Shown here one piece after another: positions 9,993 to 20,520 of a stretch of 64,000 nt of DNA. Below the pieces are notes generated by a model. The model searched no databases and was not told the DNA's origin. It saw only the letters and a list, made by a program, of their open reading frames with translations. Both the position numbers and the translations under genes were made by a program. How positions within the stretch are numbered: position 1 is the first letter of the stretch; each line of letters opens with the position of its first letter. The DNA is from Aegilops tauschii subsp. strangulata (Eukaryota > Streptophyta > Magnoliopsida > Poales > Poaceae). The DNA lies in NCBI RefSeq assembly GCF_002575655.3, contig NC_053037.3:139263207-139327206 (forward strand), read 5' to 3'.

Positions 9993-10618
9993 AATGTCCA
10001 AAACAATCTTCTTATTCCTCTTGATCGAGCTCACCGGCAGGATACCTCTGGACTTCAACAACCTGAACTCCGGTGTGCTCAATCTTTCCTGCAACAACCT
10101 CACGGGCGAGATGCCACCGTCGCTGCAAATTGGCGTACGAACTCAGCTTCCTTGCAAACTGTGGCCTTTGTGCCAAACAGGGCACGGAGATAAATCTTCT
10201 GGCATGTGGGCATGGCAACAGCGTGCACGGCGGCAGTGTCCATGATCACAAGCCCTCACAAGCCTGATAGTCTTCTTGTTTATTGTCTGCAGCACTGTCG
10301 GCATCATCGTCGGCGTTGTCTGGCCGTCACGAACAATGGTGGTGGCTGTCAAGAAGATAGAGAGCCCTGGCGAAACAAGGATGGAGGCGGAGCTCGACAA
10401 ACAGTTCGAGTCGGAGGCCACGGTGCTGGGCGGCATACGGCACAGAAACATCGTCAAGCTCCTCGGCTACATCTCCGGAGTGGACACCAAGCTGCTCCTA
10501 TACGAGTATATAGAAAGGTGACCTTGACCATTTGCTACACCACCGCGGACACGAGGCCGGCGCCTTAGTGCCATTGGACTCGCCGACAAGGCTGGCCATC
10601 GCTACCAACGTGGCCAGT
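9993..10618 (+). pseudogene. LRR receptor-like kinase fragment, plus arm of palindrome 1
   Basis: The plus strand encodes, with frame changes, the last LRR (IPLDFNNLNSGVLNLSCNNL then GEMPPSLQI), the LANCGLCAKQG segment, a transmembrane stretch (FIVCSTVGIIVGVVW) and the kinase start (VVAVKKIESPGE, then GGIRHRNIVKLLGYISG). This order is that of LRR receptor-like kinases, plasma-membrane proteins that sense extracellular ligands. The ATP-binding lysine motif VAVKK is readable. The kinase stops after the LLLYEYIE segment, where the sequence turns back on itself. It is not functional. Confidence 0.8.
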
Positions 10619-10621
10619 GGG

Positions 10622-11065
10622 CCATCGCTACCAACGTCGGCCAGTCCAATGGCACTAAGGCGTCGGCCTCGCGCCCGTGGTGGTGCAGCAAATGGTCAAG
10701 GTCACCCTTGTCCATATATTTGTATACGAGCAGCTTGGTGTCCACTCCGGAGATGTAGCCGACCAGCTTGACGATGTTTCCGTGCCGTATGCCGCCCAGC
10801 ACCGTGGCCTCTGACTCGAACTGTTTGTCGAGCTCCGCCGCAGTTTTGTTTCGCCAGGGTTCTCTATCTTCTTGACAGCCACCACCATTGTTCTTGACGG
10901 CCAGACAACGCTGACAGTGCTGCAGACAATAAACAAGACTTCAGGCTTGTCGAGGGCTTGTGATCATGGACGATGTCGCCATGCACGGTGTTGCCATGCC
11001 CACATGTCAGAAGATTTATCTTCGTGCCCTGTTTGGCACAAAGGCCACTGTTGGCAAGGAAGGTG
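10622..11065 (-). pseudogene. LRR receptor-like kinase fragment, minus arm of palindrome 1
   Basis: This is the inverted counterpart of 10130-10610. The minus strand reads FLANSGLCAKQGTKINLL, then VVAVKKIENPGET, GGIRHGNIVKLVGYISG, LLVYKYMDKGDLDHLLHHHG and LVPLDW. It reaches slightly further into the kinase than the plus arm and lacks the LRR part, because it ends at about 11065. The centre between the arms is under 20 bp. Transcription from either side would give an RNA with a ~450-bp stem. Confidence 0.8.
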
Positions 11066-12286
11066 CACCGGTAGCACAAAAACATGTTAGATGTTTGCTA
11101 TTTGTTATTTTTGTTTCTCTTCCTATGAGTTGAATTTACAACTGAAATTTTGTGTCATGTTCAGGGTTGGATATTTCTAAATACTCAATTATTTTCGTAA
11201 TTTTTGAGAACTCGTAATACAAGCTTTTGATGTTCGGTGCACCGGTAGCACAAAAACTGTGCATTGGATACGCTCCCCCCCCCCCCCCCCCCCCCCCCCG
11301 GCTCTCTATGATCTCAAAGGAAATATGCATGATGCTGGATGAACATTTCTCGATAGCTTCGTATTTGTTGGGGGCAGCTGCGTTATCATTTTGTGTTGCG
11401 ATGAAAGCTGTATGAACAAACGTGCAGAAAAAAGAAAAAGGTGATGTGACGAGCATGCAAACACCTTGGGGTGTGTGGAAAGATGGCACTGTCACTAAAA
11501 TGTACATGGCTGGTTTCCAAAAAAAATGTACATAACTGATCTTTTTTTTTGGACACGTACATAACTGATGTTTTATTTAGAGAATAGGCGCTTGCCCGGC
11601 TTTAACGAACTGAAGCCCTTATAGTGTTATACATAACTGGTGTTGATGATACATTAAGATAACTCGTCAAAATAAGACCTGAGAGAAAAATGCCTGACTG
11701 AACTAATCAGATAATGAATAAGGAACTTGAAAAATTAAATAGGATTCAGAGAACCTGATGTGAGCCCCCCCCTCCCTCTCTGCATGTAGCCGCAGGACAT
11801 TGTTGGCCCACTCCGAAAAAAACCTGAAAACAGGATAGCAAAGTTTAAAAAACTTATGTTGAGATATGGCCAACTCAGAAAAAAAAAATGCAACTGTACT
11901 GAAATGGAACTTAAAATTAAAATCTGTAAAGCGCAGAGACTGAAATGTGAACTGCCCAGACAACAGATGAGCGCTGAGGTTACTCATCTGATCTTAAAGA
12001 CTAAACCACAAAAGACCGATAGCTACAACAAGCAAGATGAAACTGACAAAAATACCCTCACCATAAACATAGAGAAAAATCTTGGAATTTTAAATATAGA
12101 TTCCTGTGGCATCTAGCCATGCACACACATTTGCAGGTTCGGCGAAACAAAGAAAAGGTAGCATGAAATGCAGAAGCAACATAGTCTCCATTACAAAAAG
12201 GACAACACTTTGCTTTAGAAAAAGAGCTAAGCTAAACAAGTTCTGACTAGACACAAACTAGCATAACCTACTGAACTCCGACTATA
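11066..12286. other. intergenic stretch with a poly-C run
   Basis: I see no convincing gene. A 25-base C run occupies 11275-11299. The words GCACCGGTAGCACAAAAAC occur at about 11065 and again at about 11238, so a ~170-bp segment is flanked by a short direct repeat. The rest (11300-12286) is A-rich, with no recognisable family on either strand. Confidence 0.4.
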
Positions 12287-12484
12287 CTCAGAGGGCATTC
12301 ACGACGACAATCATCTCCAGCTCCGCGCTGACGGCTGTCTTGAACGTGACTTGAGGCCTGTGCTTGCAATGAACTCTTTTCATCCCATTTTGAAAAAGAT
12401 GCGGCTGTCCTTGGAGATGCCATACTTGCTTCGATGATATCCCTTCTGCAAAACGAAGTCCCGCCTGTCCGTGCTCTGGGATGT
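12287..12484 (-). pseudogene. B3-domain gene relic, last exon
   Basis: The minus strand reads RRDFVLQKGYHRSKYGISKD, then SRIFFKMG, a frame change, and finally AVSAELEMIVVVNAL followed by a stop near 12288. This resembles the end of a plant B3-type DNA-binding protein, in which the second B3-like domain ends the protein. Its 5' neighbour is the exon at 19797-20105. The gypsy element at 12485-19672 lies between them. The frame change within about 200 bp makes it a pseudogene. The B3 assignment rests on pattern similarity and is moderately sure. Confidence 0.5.
12480..12484. other. 5-bp target site duplication of the gypsy element (left)
   Basis: GATGT stands directly before the left LTR and again directly after the right LTR at 19673-19677. 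Confidence 0.85.
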
Positions 12485-12778
12485 TGATGCGGAGCATCCT
12501 ATGGACATCACCAAATCAAGAGTCCATTTGGCAAGTGACACGGGCGACATCTACTTCACATACATAAAGGTGAATCTTCTTCTTTACACGTGTTCACTTG
12601 ACCCCTTTGAGAATGGTATACTACTTGACATTCCTTCCGTGTGCATGCATAGGTATTGTCGGAGCTTCACACTTAGCAAGGACGAGTTCATGCGGAAGAG
12701 AACATCTACACCATCCAAGAGGGAAGCCTGGAAACGGAGAAGGAAGCGCCAAGAAGAAGGCAACAGCTCCCAGGCGAC

Positions 12779-12972
12779 CCCGTGTCCACGGGCCCCTCCG
12801 ACCCCGTGCCCACGGGCCTCCCAGGCTGGCGGTCCTGAAGACCCCACGGGAGTGTACCGTGCCCACGGGACCCCCGTGTCCACGGGCCTCACGGACCCCG
12901 TGCGCACGGGCCCTTGCGTCAGGTCTCTGGATACCCCGTGCGCACGGGCTCCACTTACCCCGTGCACACGGG
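12779..12972. repeat. array of seven CCCGTG-NN-CACGGG dyads in the 5' LTR
   Basis: Perfect copies start at 12779, 12803, 12873, 12897, 12935 and 12959, and one copy with a single arm change starts at 12857. The central dinucleotide varies (TC, CC, CG, CA) while the 6-bp arms stay the same. The array lies about 80-270 bp before the TATA box, in the U3 promoter region. Confidence 0.9.
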
Positions 12973-13139
12973 GCCCCCTGTGTGATGCTGCGGGCTTCGC
13001 CCTTGTTTTACCATTTCGCCCCCACTTATCCCTCTCTTTGCCTAGGACTATATATACTCCTTCATCTCCTCCATTTAGACTTAGCTAAGAATAGACACAA
13101 ATCATAGAGCTTAGCTCATGTATCTTCCCTTGTGGGTTT

Positions 13140-13247
13140 CCTCCTAAGGGAGAAGGATCCCTAGGATCATCGAGCCCTCCTAAGGGAGAAGGATCCCTAG
13201 GATCATCAAGCCCTCCTAAGGGAGAAGGATTCCTCCAAGTGAATCAT
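13140..13247. repeat. 36-bp tandem repeat, three units, in the 5' LTR
   Basis: Units starting CCTCCTAAGGGAGAAGGAT occur at about 13140, 13176 and 13212. The same array is in the 3' LTR at about 19341-19446. Its position after the TATA box places it in the transcribed leader. Confidence 0.8.
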
Positions 13248-13466
13248 CAGGCCCTCATCTCCTTCATAGGATTTGGGATGAACTCTGTTTCCCTTTGATT
13301 GTTCATGTATCTTGTGGATCATGTGTGTTTGTTGGTCTAGTGGATGTGTGATTGGACTTGTTCTTGAGTGTTCCTCTTGTTTTCTCTCTTGTGTTCATCT
13401 CGTTCTTGGGGATTACCCCTCCAATTCGTGAAAGATCTCCACTTAGGGTTCCACCCTACAACATCT

Positions 13467-13480
13467 TGGTATCTAGAGCC
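13467..13480 (+). other. primer binding site of the gypsy element
   Basis: Three bases after the LTR end the sequence reads TGGTATCTAGAGCC, close to the initiator-Met tRNA complement TGGTATCAGAGCC with one inserted base. Confidence 0.75.
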
Positions 13481-13735
13481 ACGTTGATCACGAAATTGGA
13501 GCCCCCTCTTTGTTTTTCTAGCCTAATTTTGCTTGTTCTTGCCCAATTTCGAAAATTCCCCACAAAAGAGCCATAACAATTTTTTTTGTGATTTGAAGTT
13601 TCTTGTGAATTTTTGTTGATTTTGATCCGTGGATCTGGTGTCTAGCAAGTAGATCTAACTCCTATTGCGTCCCCATACCCCAATTTTTCTTTCCCCCATC
13701 GAATTTGACAAGAAAATCGCGAATTTTCCGCCTAC

Positions 13736-13865
13736 CCCGTGCCCACGGGCTCCCCACCCAGTGCCCACGGGCCCCCGCGAAGTCTCTGGTGACCCCGTGT
13801 CCTCGGTACGTGTACCGTGCGCACGGGACCCCGTGTCCACGGGCCCTGGACCCCGTGCACACGGC
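13736..13865. repeat. second dyad array (six units) in the gypsy leader
   Basis: Copies of CCCGTG-NN-CACGGG, two perfect (13736 and 13830) and four with changes, lie between 13736 and 13865. They are outside the LTR, so the motif is not just a promoter element. Confidence 0.85.
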
Positions 13866-15128
13866 CCCCCTACAGCAGCCGCGAGCATTTCACGTTTTTG
13901 CCCATAACTTCCACTCCCGAACTCCGATTTGGGTGTTCTTTGGCTCGTTGAAAAGCTAGTGACGTGCCCGAGCTGCTCATCTTGGTTTTACCACCATTTG
14001 ACTCCATCAAATTTTGTCCATTTTTGCATCTTTTGCATAGGCCCTCCGCCATAACTTCCGCACCACCACATACAACTTCCGCAAACTAACCCATTTTGGT
14101 TCTTATTGCATTTGTGGTCGGTTGAGTTGTGATTTGAGTCTCCTAAGGTGTTTCGGCTACTTAGGGACGGTTACATATTCATCCACCACCGGTGACTTGT
14201 ATCGGTCCATCGACTACATCCACCATGAGCTTCCACATCGATGACGACCATCCATCCTTTGAGACCATCTTCAACCGGAAGCAAGGCCGGTTACCCCGAC
14301 TTCGTGAAAGGTTAAGTGTGACGAAGGTATCCATTCCGTCATAAACTTTTCCTTCCTTGCCATTACATCTTGATAGCCCCACCATCTTTGCGAATACCTT
14401 CATACCTATTGAGACTAGCTATCCGAGTATTGCCGGGCTTCGCGAAAACTTGTGCATCATTGGATATATCATATAGTGCAATTGTTTACTCCCATGCATA
14501 TCTTGTGATACTTATCTCATGTTTGTGGTTGAGGCTCAATAAGAAAAGTGGAGAGAAAGAGAAGAGCAAAAAAAAGCTTTTAAGCAAGAAAGAGAATGAT
14601 CATAAGCTTATAAGCAAAGAGTTGAGCATGATAAGAGATACTTGTGCATGAGGATATACGGAATAGGAAACATTAGCTTGCATGCATATAGGTTGGTGCC
14701 AAGTGGTGAATCGTGCCCAAGTGTGCAATCAAGCTAGTGCTCTCCTAGTGTTTGTGCAACACGAGCTTCGTCTTCATTAGGCAATTTTGTATTGCTCATC
14801 CCTATAGTTGCACAAGCCCCATTATCCCACCGTGTGTGTTTCTTTATTGCCCTCCTCTATATTTGTGATCACTTGCTTTGCATTTTGAGTCCTTTCGATT
14901 TATTTCAACATTTACAATATCTTGGACTTCAATTTGCATGAAATTTCTGCCACTTGTCCTAACCAAGCCACTCGATAAGCTTTTACTTGTAGGTGTGAGT
15001 GAACAAGTCCGGTACCAATTCCACTATTATTTCATCTCACATTGATACGAGATACATCCTCAACTTTGGGAAAAGGTAGCTTGGTATTGTTTATCTCATT
15101 TCCTACTCACCTTTGCTCGAGTCTTGTG

Positions 15129-16330
15129 ATGGATAGGCAAAGCACATCATCTCGGGTCTACAACCTTGACGACGAGTTTGATGCTCTGAAGAACGTCATC
15201 GACGCCAAGATGGACAAGCAAACGGAGGAGCTCAAGGCCCTCATCAAGAACCGCAAGCGGTCTCCCTCATCTTCGAGAAGACGCTCAAGTGCAAAGACTT
15301 TCGTGCTACCATCTCCGGCAAGTACACACAAGCATCGACATCGACAAGACCATGAAGAGCGACCTACTGGACGAGAGTTGGCTTCTCTGCCACCCTCGTG
15401 CACACGGGCCCTCGACCCCCGTGCACACGGGACCCCGTGCACACGGCCTCCAGCAACCCGTGCGCACGGGCTATACAGAGCTGCGACATCAACCCCAAGA
15501 CTACGGCTTCTTCAACACCTTTGGCATCTTCGCCAAGTGACTTCAAGGCATCTTCGCCTTCGGACGTACGGCATCTTCGCCTACTCCACGAGCTCAAGTC
15601 CACTACTCTCTCGAGCTACAACGACTTCGACATCACCGAGGAGATTCCATTCTTTTGGACTAATGACCCCGGTGAATACCTCGAGTGGGAGTGCAAGATG
15701 GACGACTACCTCAAGCTACATCAAGTACCCTCCGAAGTTCAAGCGAAGTGCGCCACAAGTACCTTCCACGACTATGCATTGATTTGGTGGCTTCACACAC
15801 CTTCGAGGAGCTTCAACATGAGTTGGTCCAAGATGAAGAGAGCTTTGCGGCGAGAATTTGTGCCTTCCACCTACACGGAACATCTTCAACGCCAATTGGA
15901 GAACACCATACAAGGATCCATGTACCTCAACGAGTACTTCAAGAACATGAAGGAAGCCTTGCGACGTGCCGGCGTGGACGACCCCATTTGGATAAAGTTC
16001 TACTTCATGATGGGATTGAACAACAACATCGCCAAGACTATCTTCAACAATAACTACGAGTCCCTCGACGGCCTATACATTGGTGCTCTCAAGGCGGAGC
16101 AATAACTCAAGAAGGCCAAGTCTACTCGACCCCGAGCTCACTTCACAACGACCACGCTACAAGACGACGAGAGTGATGATGTGCCATCTCCAGCCTTCAT
16201 CCACGACGAGAGTGGTGATGTGCCATCTTCGGCCTTCATCCACGGCGACGACTACGAGACGGTTGAGCATGGGATTTTCCCTTCGACCACGGCGACGTAT
16301 GTTGACTTGAGTGACTTTAGCCACCATATT
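15129..16330 (+). pseudogene. gag of the gypsy element (frame-broken)
   Basis: The start at 15129 gives MDRQSTSSRVYNLDDEFDAL, an N-terminal segment with a coiled-coil look. The core capsid part follows in a different frame from about 15600 (EYLEWECKMDDYLKLHQVP, ALIWWLHTPSRSFNMSW, FVPSTYTEHLQRQLEN), which is the Retrotrans_gag pattern of plant gypsy elements. At least one frameshift lies between about 15270 and 15400, near the dyad repeats. A stop at 16103-16105 cuts off a C-terminal tail that reads on to about 16330. The protein would form the particle that packages element RNA. In this copy it is broken. Confidence 0.75.
15395..15470. repeat. third dyad array (four units) inside gag
   Basis: Two perfect copies (15418, 15457) and two with one arm change lie within the gag frame, where they are read as Pro/Thr/Arg/Ala/His/Gly-rich text. 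Coding sequence carrying the same dyad as the LTR argues for amplification or selection of the DNA motif itself. Confidence 0.85.
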
Positions 16331-18719
16331 GAGTGAGAGTGACTTCACCACTAGCCCCATATATGATGAGTTGCCCCAATTCCCATGTGAGGAGAGCCAC
16401 CACCACCACCACCACTTGAGTGATTTGAGTGACTCCACCATATGCGATATTGAGTGCACCTACCTTGAGGGAGTGAGTGAGCCACCGCCACATAGAGAGA
16501 TTGAGGTAGTTGATAGGGCATATGAGGCCATTTCGATTTCTAATGACTTAACCTCTACCTCTATGGTGTCTTCTCCTTTGGTGCTAGGTCCCATAACGGA
16601 TGACGCGCCGATTCGCGACGACTTCGTCCTTCCTTTAGACAAGATGGCCATGGTGGAATATGATGCACCCCCCACATGGTTCCATCAAGATGAAGATGAC
16701 CACCATTTGGTCTTTCCCACCTCACCTACACCACTTGAGTGGAATGAACAAGGTAACATAAGTGAAGGTGATGCTCTAGTCCCACTAGTGGACATTCTTG
16801 ATATTGATTGCTTGCATGATGTTGATCCACCTATTCCCATGCTTCATGCAAGTGCGACTTCCTCATGTCATGACTTACCACTTTATGATGAATATGATGA
16901 TGAGCATGTTGAATTGCCTAGTTGTGATGCCATTACATAGGATTTCTTGTGACAATTCTCTAGGTCACATCATGTTTGACAATCCGCTTGCCTTGTCATA
17001 TGCTATGCATGAGATCAATCATATGTCTAAGTTGCAATCTCATCGTAGTGACTATGCACATGCCATTAAAATAAACCCGATTTGCACATATGGCATAGAT
17101 GACAAGCCCATGGTTATTGGCATTTGTTTTTCTTGTGATGATATTGCTATGCTTCCTTTGCATCATTTATCTCATATGCCATGCCATGACCACCTAGCTT
17201 CGGATATGCATTGTTTTGGATGTTGTCCATTTTCTCCATATGATGTTTCCGATATTGCTCATGAGGAGACCCCCATAGTTCCCTCATACATTTTAGGAGA
17301 TTTTGATCCATCCCATCCATTGCATGATCCTCATACTTGTGTGCACCATATGCTCCCCATGAATAAGAATGCTATTGATGTGCCATATAATTGCATACTT
17401 GATTTGTGTCCTCATCATGTTATACATAACAACTATTCTTTCATGATGGATGACATGTTCTTATACCATGCATCAAATTTCTTTGAGCGATGCTTATCTT
17501 GTGCTAACTCACACATGCACATACACATCATGATGGATGATGTGTACATTTACCATGCACACACATTCTTTCGTTTGTGTCTCTTTTGTGTAGGTACCCA
17601 TGAATACTTGTCAACCTCACAATCCCATGAGTTGACAAAACGAGCTCTAGAGAGCAATGATGACTTGGGATTACGTGGATTGTCCTTACCACCACTACCT
17701 TCGCGCAAAGACTTCGCGCATTTCTTCTACATGGCCCTCACATGGCTATGGGTTATATACCACTTCTCACTTTATGCCCATATTTTCATGTTCACTATGC
17801 TTGATATGATCATTCATATGCCTTTGTCATGCATTTGTGACCCATGCTTTGCATTACACATGTTTCTTGATTCTCATACTTGTATGTGTATTTTCAAGCT
17901 TGGTGGAGATATCACTTGTTATTGCCATGTTTGCTTTGTGCCCCATACCTATGATGATACTATGATCTTGCTTTGTGTTCGTGGTTGCGATATGTCATGT
18001 GCATTGCCTATATCCACTATTTGCTCACATGACATGATTGCCATCATTTCCTCTAGTGTGTTGCATCTTCGCTCCACTAGTTTGCACGACATGATTACCA
18101 TGATTGACTTGTTTGCATCACACATGTTGAACAATTGTTCTTTCCATTGTGTTAAGTGCCACGATATCTTCACTACACCATATGCACATTATGCTTGGAT
18201 TGTCTTGCACTTGCCCCATGTGTTTATACATCTCACTATATTTGGTGTTGTGAATGATTCCTATGCATACCATAGACCGTTTGTTGAGTGCTTTATGCAT
18301 GCTTGCTATGACCTTGAGGTAGATGCTTGTTCACTTGTCATATATATTAGCATCTTCACCTCCCATTTGCATACTTGTTTCCATGATGCCCTTGATTGGG
18401 CTCAACTTATATGCTTAAATGCCATGCCACACTTCTTTGTCAAACCATATGCTATGCTTGATGACAACACTTGTTGGGTGAATCACCTCTTGAATGCTTG
18501 GTTTTGCTTTTACGCCAACCACATTTGTTTTTCCAAGTGCTTGTTATGTTTGCTCCTTTTGAAGGAATTACAAGACGATGCGACATTGGAGAGTGCCAAT
18601 TTGAAACTACAAGATGATGAACGCTTGGTGATCGTCAACTTCTACACGACAACATCATCTCTTTCCCATGGTGATTTGGATTTCGATCCGAGGTCGGATC
18701 TTTCCCAAGGGGGAGGGGA
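16311..18719 (+). pseudogene. long ORF of unknown function in place of pol (one frameshift)
   Basis: Two overlapping frames, 16311-16940 and 16798-18719, look like one original reading frame broken near 16935. The first part is acidic and Pro/Ser-rich. The second, about 640 residues, is extremely rich in His, Met, Cys, Asp and Tyr, with repeated phrases such as CHDHLASDMHCFGCCPF and MMDDVYIYHAHTFF. It contains no DSG/DTG protease, YxDD polymerase, RNase H or integrase motif. No signal peptide was seen; several stretches are hydrophobic. It runs without a stop through the purine tract into the 3' LTR to 19308. I do not know its function. It could be an expanded gag tail or an accessory protein kept by a non-autonomous family. 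Confidence 0.6.
18707..18719 (+). other. polypurine tract of the gypsy element
   Basis: AAGGGGGAGGGGA stands directly before the 3' LTR, as needed for plus-strand DNA priming. Confidence 0.8.
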
Positions 18720-19672
18720 TGATGCGGAGCATCCTATTGACATCACCAAGTCAAGAGTCCATTTGGCAAGTGACACGTGCGACATCTACTTCACATACAT
18801 AAAGGTGAATCTTCTCCTTTACACGTGTTCACTTGACCCCTTTGAGGATGGTATACTACTTGACATTCCTTCCGTGTGCATGCATAGGTATTGTCGGAGC
18901 TTCACACTTAGCAAGGACAAGTTCATGCGGAAGAGAACATCTACACCATCCAAGAGGGAAGCCTGGAAACGGAGAAGGAAGCGCCAAGAAGAAGGCAGCA
19001 GCTCCCAGGCGACCCCGTGTCCACGGGCCCCTCCGACCCCGTGCGCACGGGAGTGTACCGTGCCCACGGGACCCCCGTGTCCACGGGCCTCACGGACCCC
19101 GTGCGCACGGGCCCTTGCGTCAGGTCTCTGGATACCCCGTGCGCATGGGCTCCACTTACCCCGTGCACACGGGGCCCCCTGTGTGATGCTGCGGGCTTTG
19201 CCCTTGTTTTACCATTTCGCCCCCACTTATCCCTCTCTTTGCCTAGGACTATATATACTCCTTCATCTCCTCCATTTAGACTTAGCTAAGAATAGACACA
19301 AATCATAGAGCTTAGCTCATGTATCTCCCCTTGTGGGTTTCCTCCTAAGGGAGAAGGATCCCTAGGATCATCAAGCCCTTCTAAGGGAGAAGGATCCCTA
19401 GGATCATCAAGCCCTCCTAAGGGAGAAGGATTCCTCCAAGTGAATCAAGCCCTCTCTCCTTCATAGGATTTGGGATGAACTCTCCCATGTATCTTGTTTC
19501 CCTTTGATTGTTCATGTATCTTGTGGATCATGTGTGTTTGTTGGTCTAGTGGATGTGTGATTGGACTTGTTCTTGAGTGTTCCTCTTGTTTTCTCTCTTG
19601 TGTTCATCTTGTTCTTGGGGATTCCCCCTCCAATTCGTGAAAGATCTCCACTTAGGGTTCCACCCTACAATA
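18720..19672 (+). mobile_element. 3' LTR of the gypsy element
   Basis: It is 953 bp long and starts TGATGCGGAGC. Its last bases read CAATA instead of CAACA, a point change in the terminal CA. It lacks about 34 bp between two dyad copies that the 5' LTR keeps, a deletion best explained by recombination between dyads. It has seven dyads at 19014-19173 (five perfect), a TATA box at about 19250-19257 and three 36-bp units. Confidence 0.9.
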
Positions 19673-19796
19673 GATGTCTTGTTCAATGAAAAAAGACATG
19701 TGTCAGGCACACACAGTTTTTTGGTTAGGCACACACAGCGAGAAAGAAAAGAAGAGGTGAACGGAAAAAAGAACTGAATAGAAGAACTGCATGTAC
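19673..19796 (-). other. short intron of the B3-domain gene relic, with TSD copy at 19673-19677
   Basis: On the minus strand a donor (ATG|GTACAT) ends the exon at 19797, and about 115 bp later the last exon resumes across the gypsy insertion. The stretch contains two GCACACAC-type repeats. The right GATGT duplication of the gypsy element is at 19673-19677. Confidence 0.45.
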
Positions 19797-20105
19797 CATG
19801 AGCTGTCTTTTGATGTTCATCCTACTGAGAGGATGGACAAAAGGGAACCCTGAGTACCCAGGGCTGAGCGGTAAAAGGTATAAAAGGTTGAACGTTTCTT
19901 CCTCGGTCAGATGAATGCCCCTAGTGTACACCGTGGATTCCTCTGCCTCCTTGGGTTCGCCATAATCAATGTAGACGATGTGAGCCTTGGGCTCGGGACC
20001 ACCCAAGTTGAACTGGACCAAGTCCCCCTCTCCGAAATTGTAGTCTTTGATGAATTTTGCCTAGTTTTCGCCGTATATCTTGGTGGTTGTTGCATAAATA
20101 ACACT
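19797..20105 (-). pseudogene. B3-domain gene relic, internal exon
   Basis: The minus strand reads AKFIKDYNFGEGDLVQFNLG, then KAHIVYIDYGEPKEAEES, and ends SRMNIKRQLM before the donor. The phrase F-GEGDLVQF is typical of the end of a plant B3 DNA-binding domain, and what follows links to a second one. The acceptor is probably the TTCAG at about 20106. A TAG at 20061-20063 replaces a conserved Trp position (GEN*AKF), so the gene is dead. The downstream exon is at 12287-12484 beyond the inserted gypsy element. The start of the gene is not identified. Confidence 0.5.
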
Positions 20106-20520
20106 GAATATGACTAAAATAAACACTGAATTGAACTGAAGAAATCTGAATGAGTGAAACTATGAGTAATGAAGAAAGAACACATAATTGTGACTGAAGA
20201 AATAAATCTGCGAGACAATACAAATAAAAGCTGAACAAAAATCAAACTGAATAATACAAGAAGTAACTGAACATAACTGAATACAAACTAAGGGTCTGAA
20301 AAAAAGAAGTCAGAACTGAGATAACTGAACATACTGTATAAACTGAATATACTCACAACAACAGAAAAACAAGACTGAAAACCTCATCTGATTTGCAAAA
20401 AGTGAAAGAAAAACAGAACAATAAATGACTGAAAAAAAATGGACTGGAAGACACATTCACTAAAATGGTAAACTGAACATCAATAGAGATGATAGGCTGA
20501 ATAAATAAGGGGTTTCCATA
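20106..20520. repeat. intron stretch saturated with CTGAA/TTCAG words
   Basis: I count 16 CTGAA (TTCAG on the minus strand) in about 420 bp, far above what base composition predicts. They are irregularly spaced, not a clean tandem array. The stretch lies directly upstream, in minus orientation, of the exon at 19797-20105, so each word resembles a 3' splice acceptor. Confidence 0.6.

Larger units (their letters stand above)
12485..13463 (+). mobile_element. 5' LTR of the gypsy element
   Basis: The LTR starts TGATGCGGAGCATCC and ends CCCTACAACA (979 bp). A TATA box (CTATATATA) is at 13049-13057. Upstream of it, at 12779-12972, are seven dyads of the form CCCGTG-NN-CACGGG. Downstream, a 36-bp unit is repeated three times at 13140-13247. 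Confidence 0.9.
12485..19672 (+). mobile_element. complete non-autonomous gypsy-type LTR retrotransposon, 7.2 kb
   Basis: Two LTRs (12485-13463 and 18720-19672), a primer site, a purine tract and the GATGT duplication define an intact insertion on the plus strand. It codes for a gag (frames broken) and a long ORF of unknown function. The space where protease, reverse transcriptase, RNase H and integrase should be contains none of their motifs. It must have moved with enzymes from another element. By eye the LTRs differ at roughly 16 positions plus a few indels over about 950 bp, so the insertion is not very recent. It split a B3-domain gene. Confidence 0.85.

Noticed and set aside
11275..11299. 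25-base C run; also G runs at 60378-60393 and 62262-62278
   Set aside because: Real homopolymers or assembly length errors; no function is indicated beyond causing frameshifts.
12779..12972. CRISPR-like array of palindromic repeats
   Set aside because: The dyads are 14 bp, irregularly spaced, inside an LTR of a plant retrotransposon, with no spacers of constant length and no cas genes.
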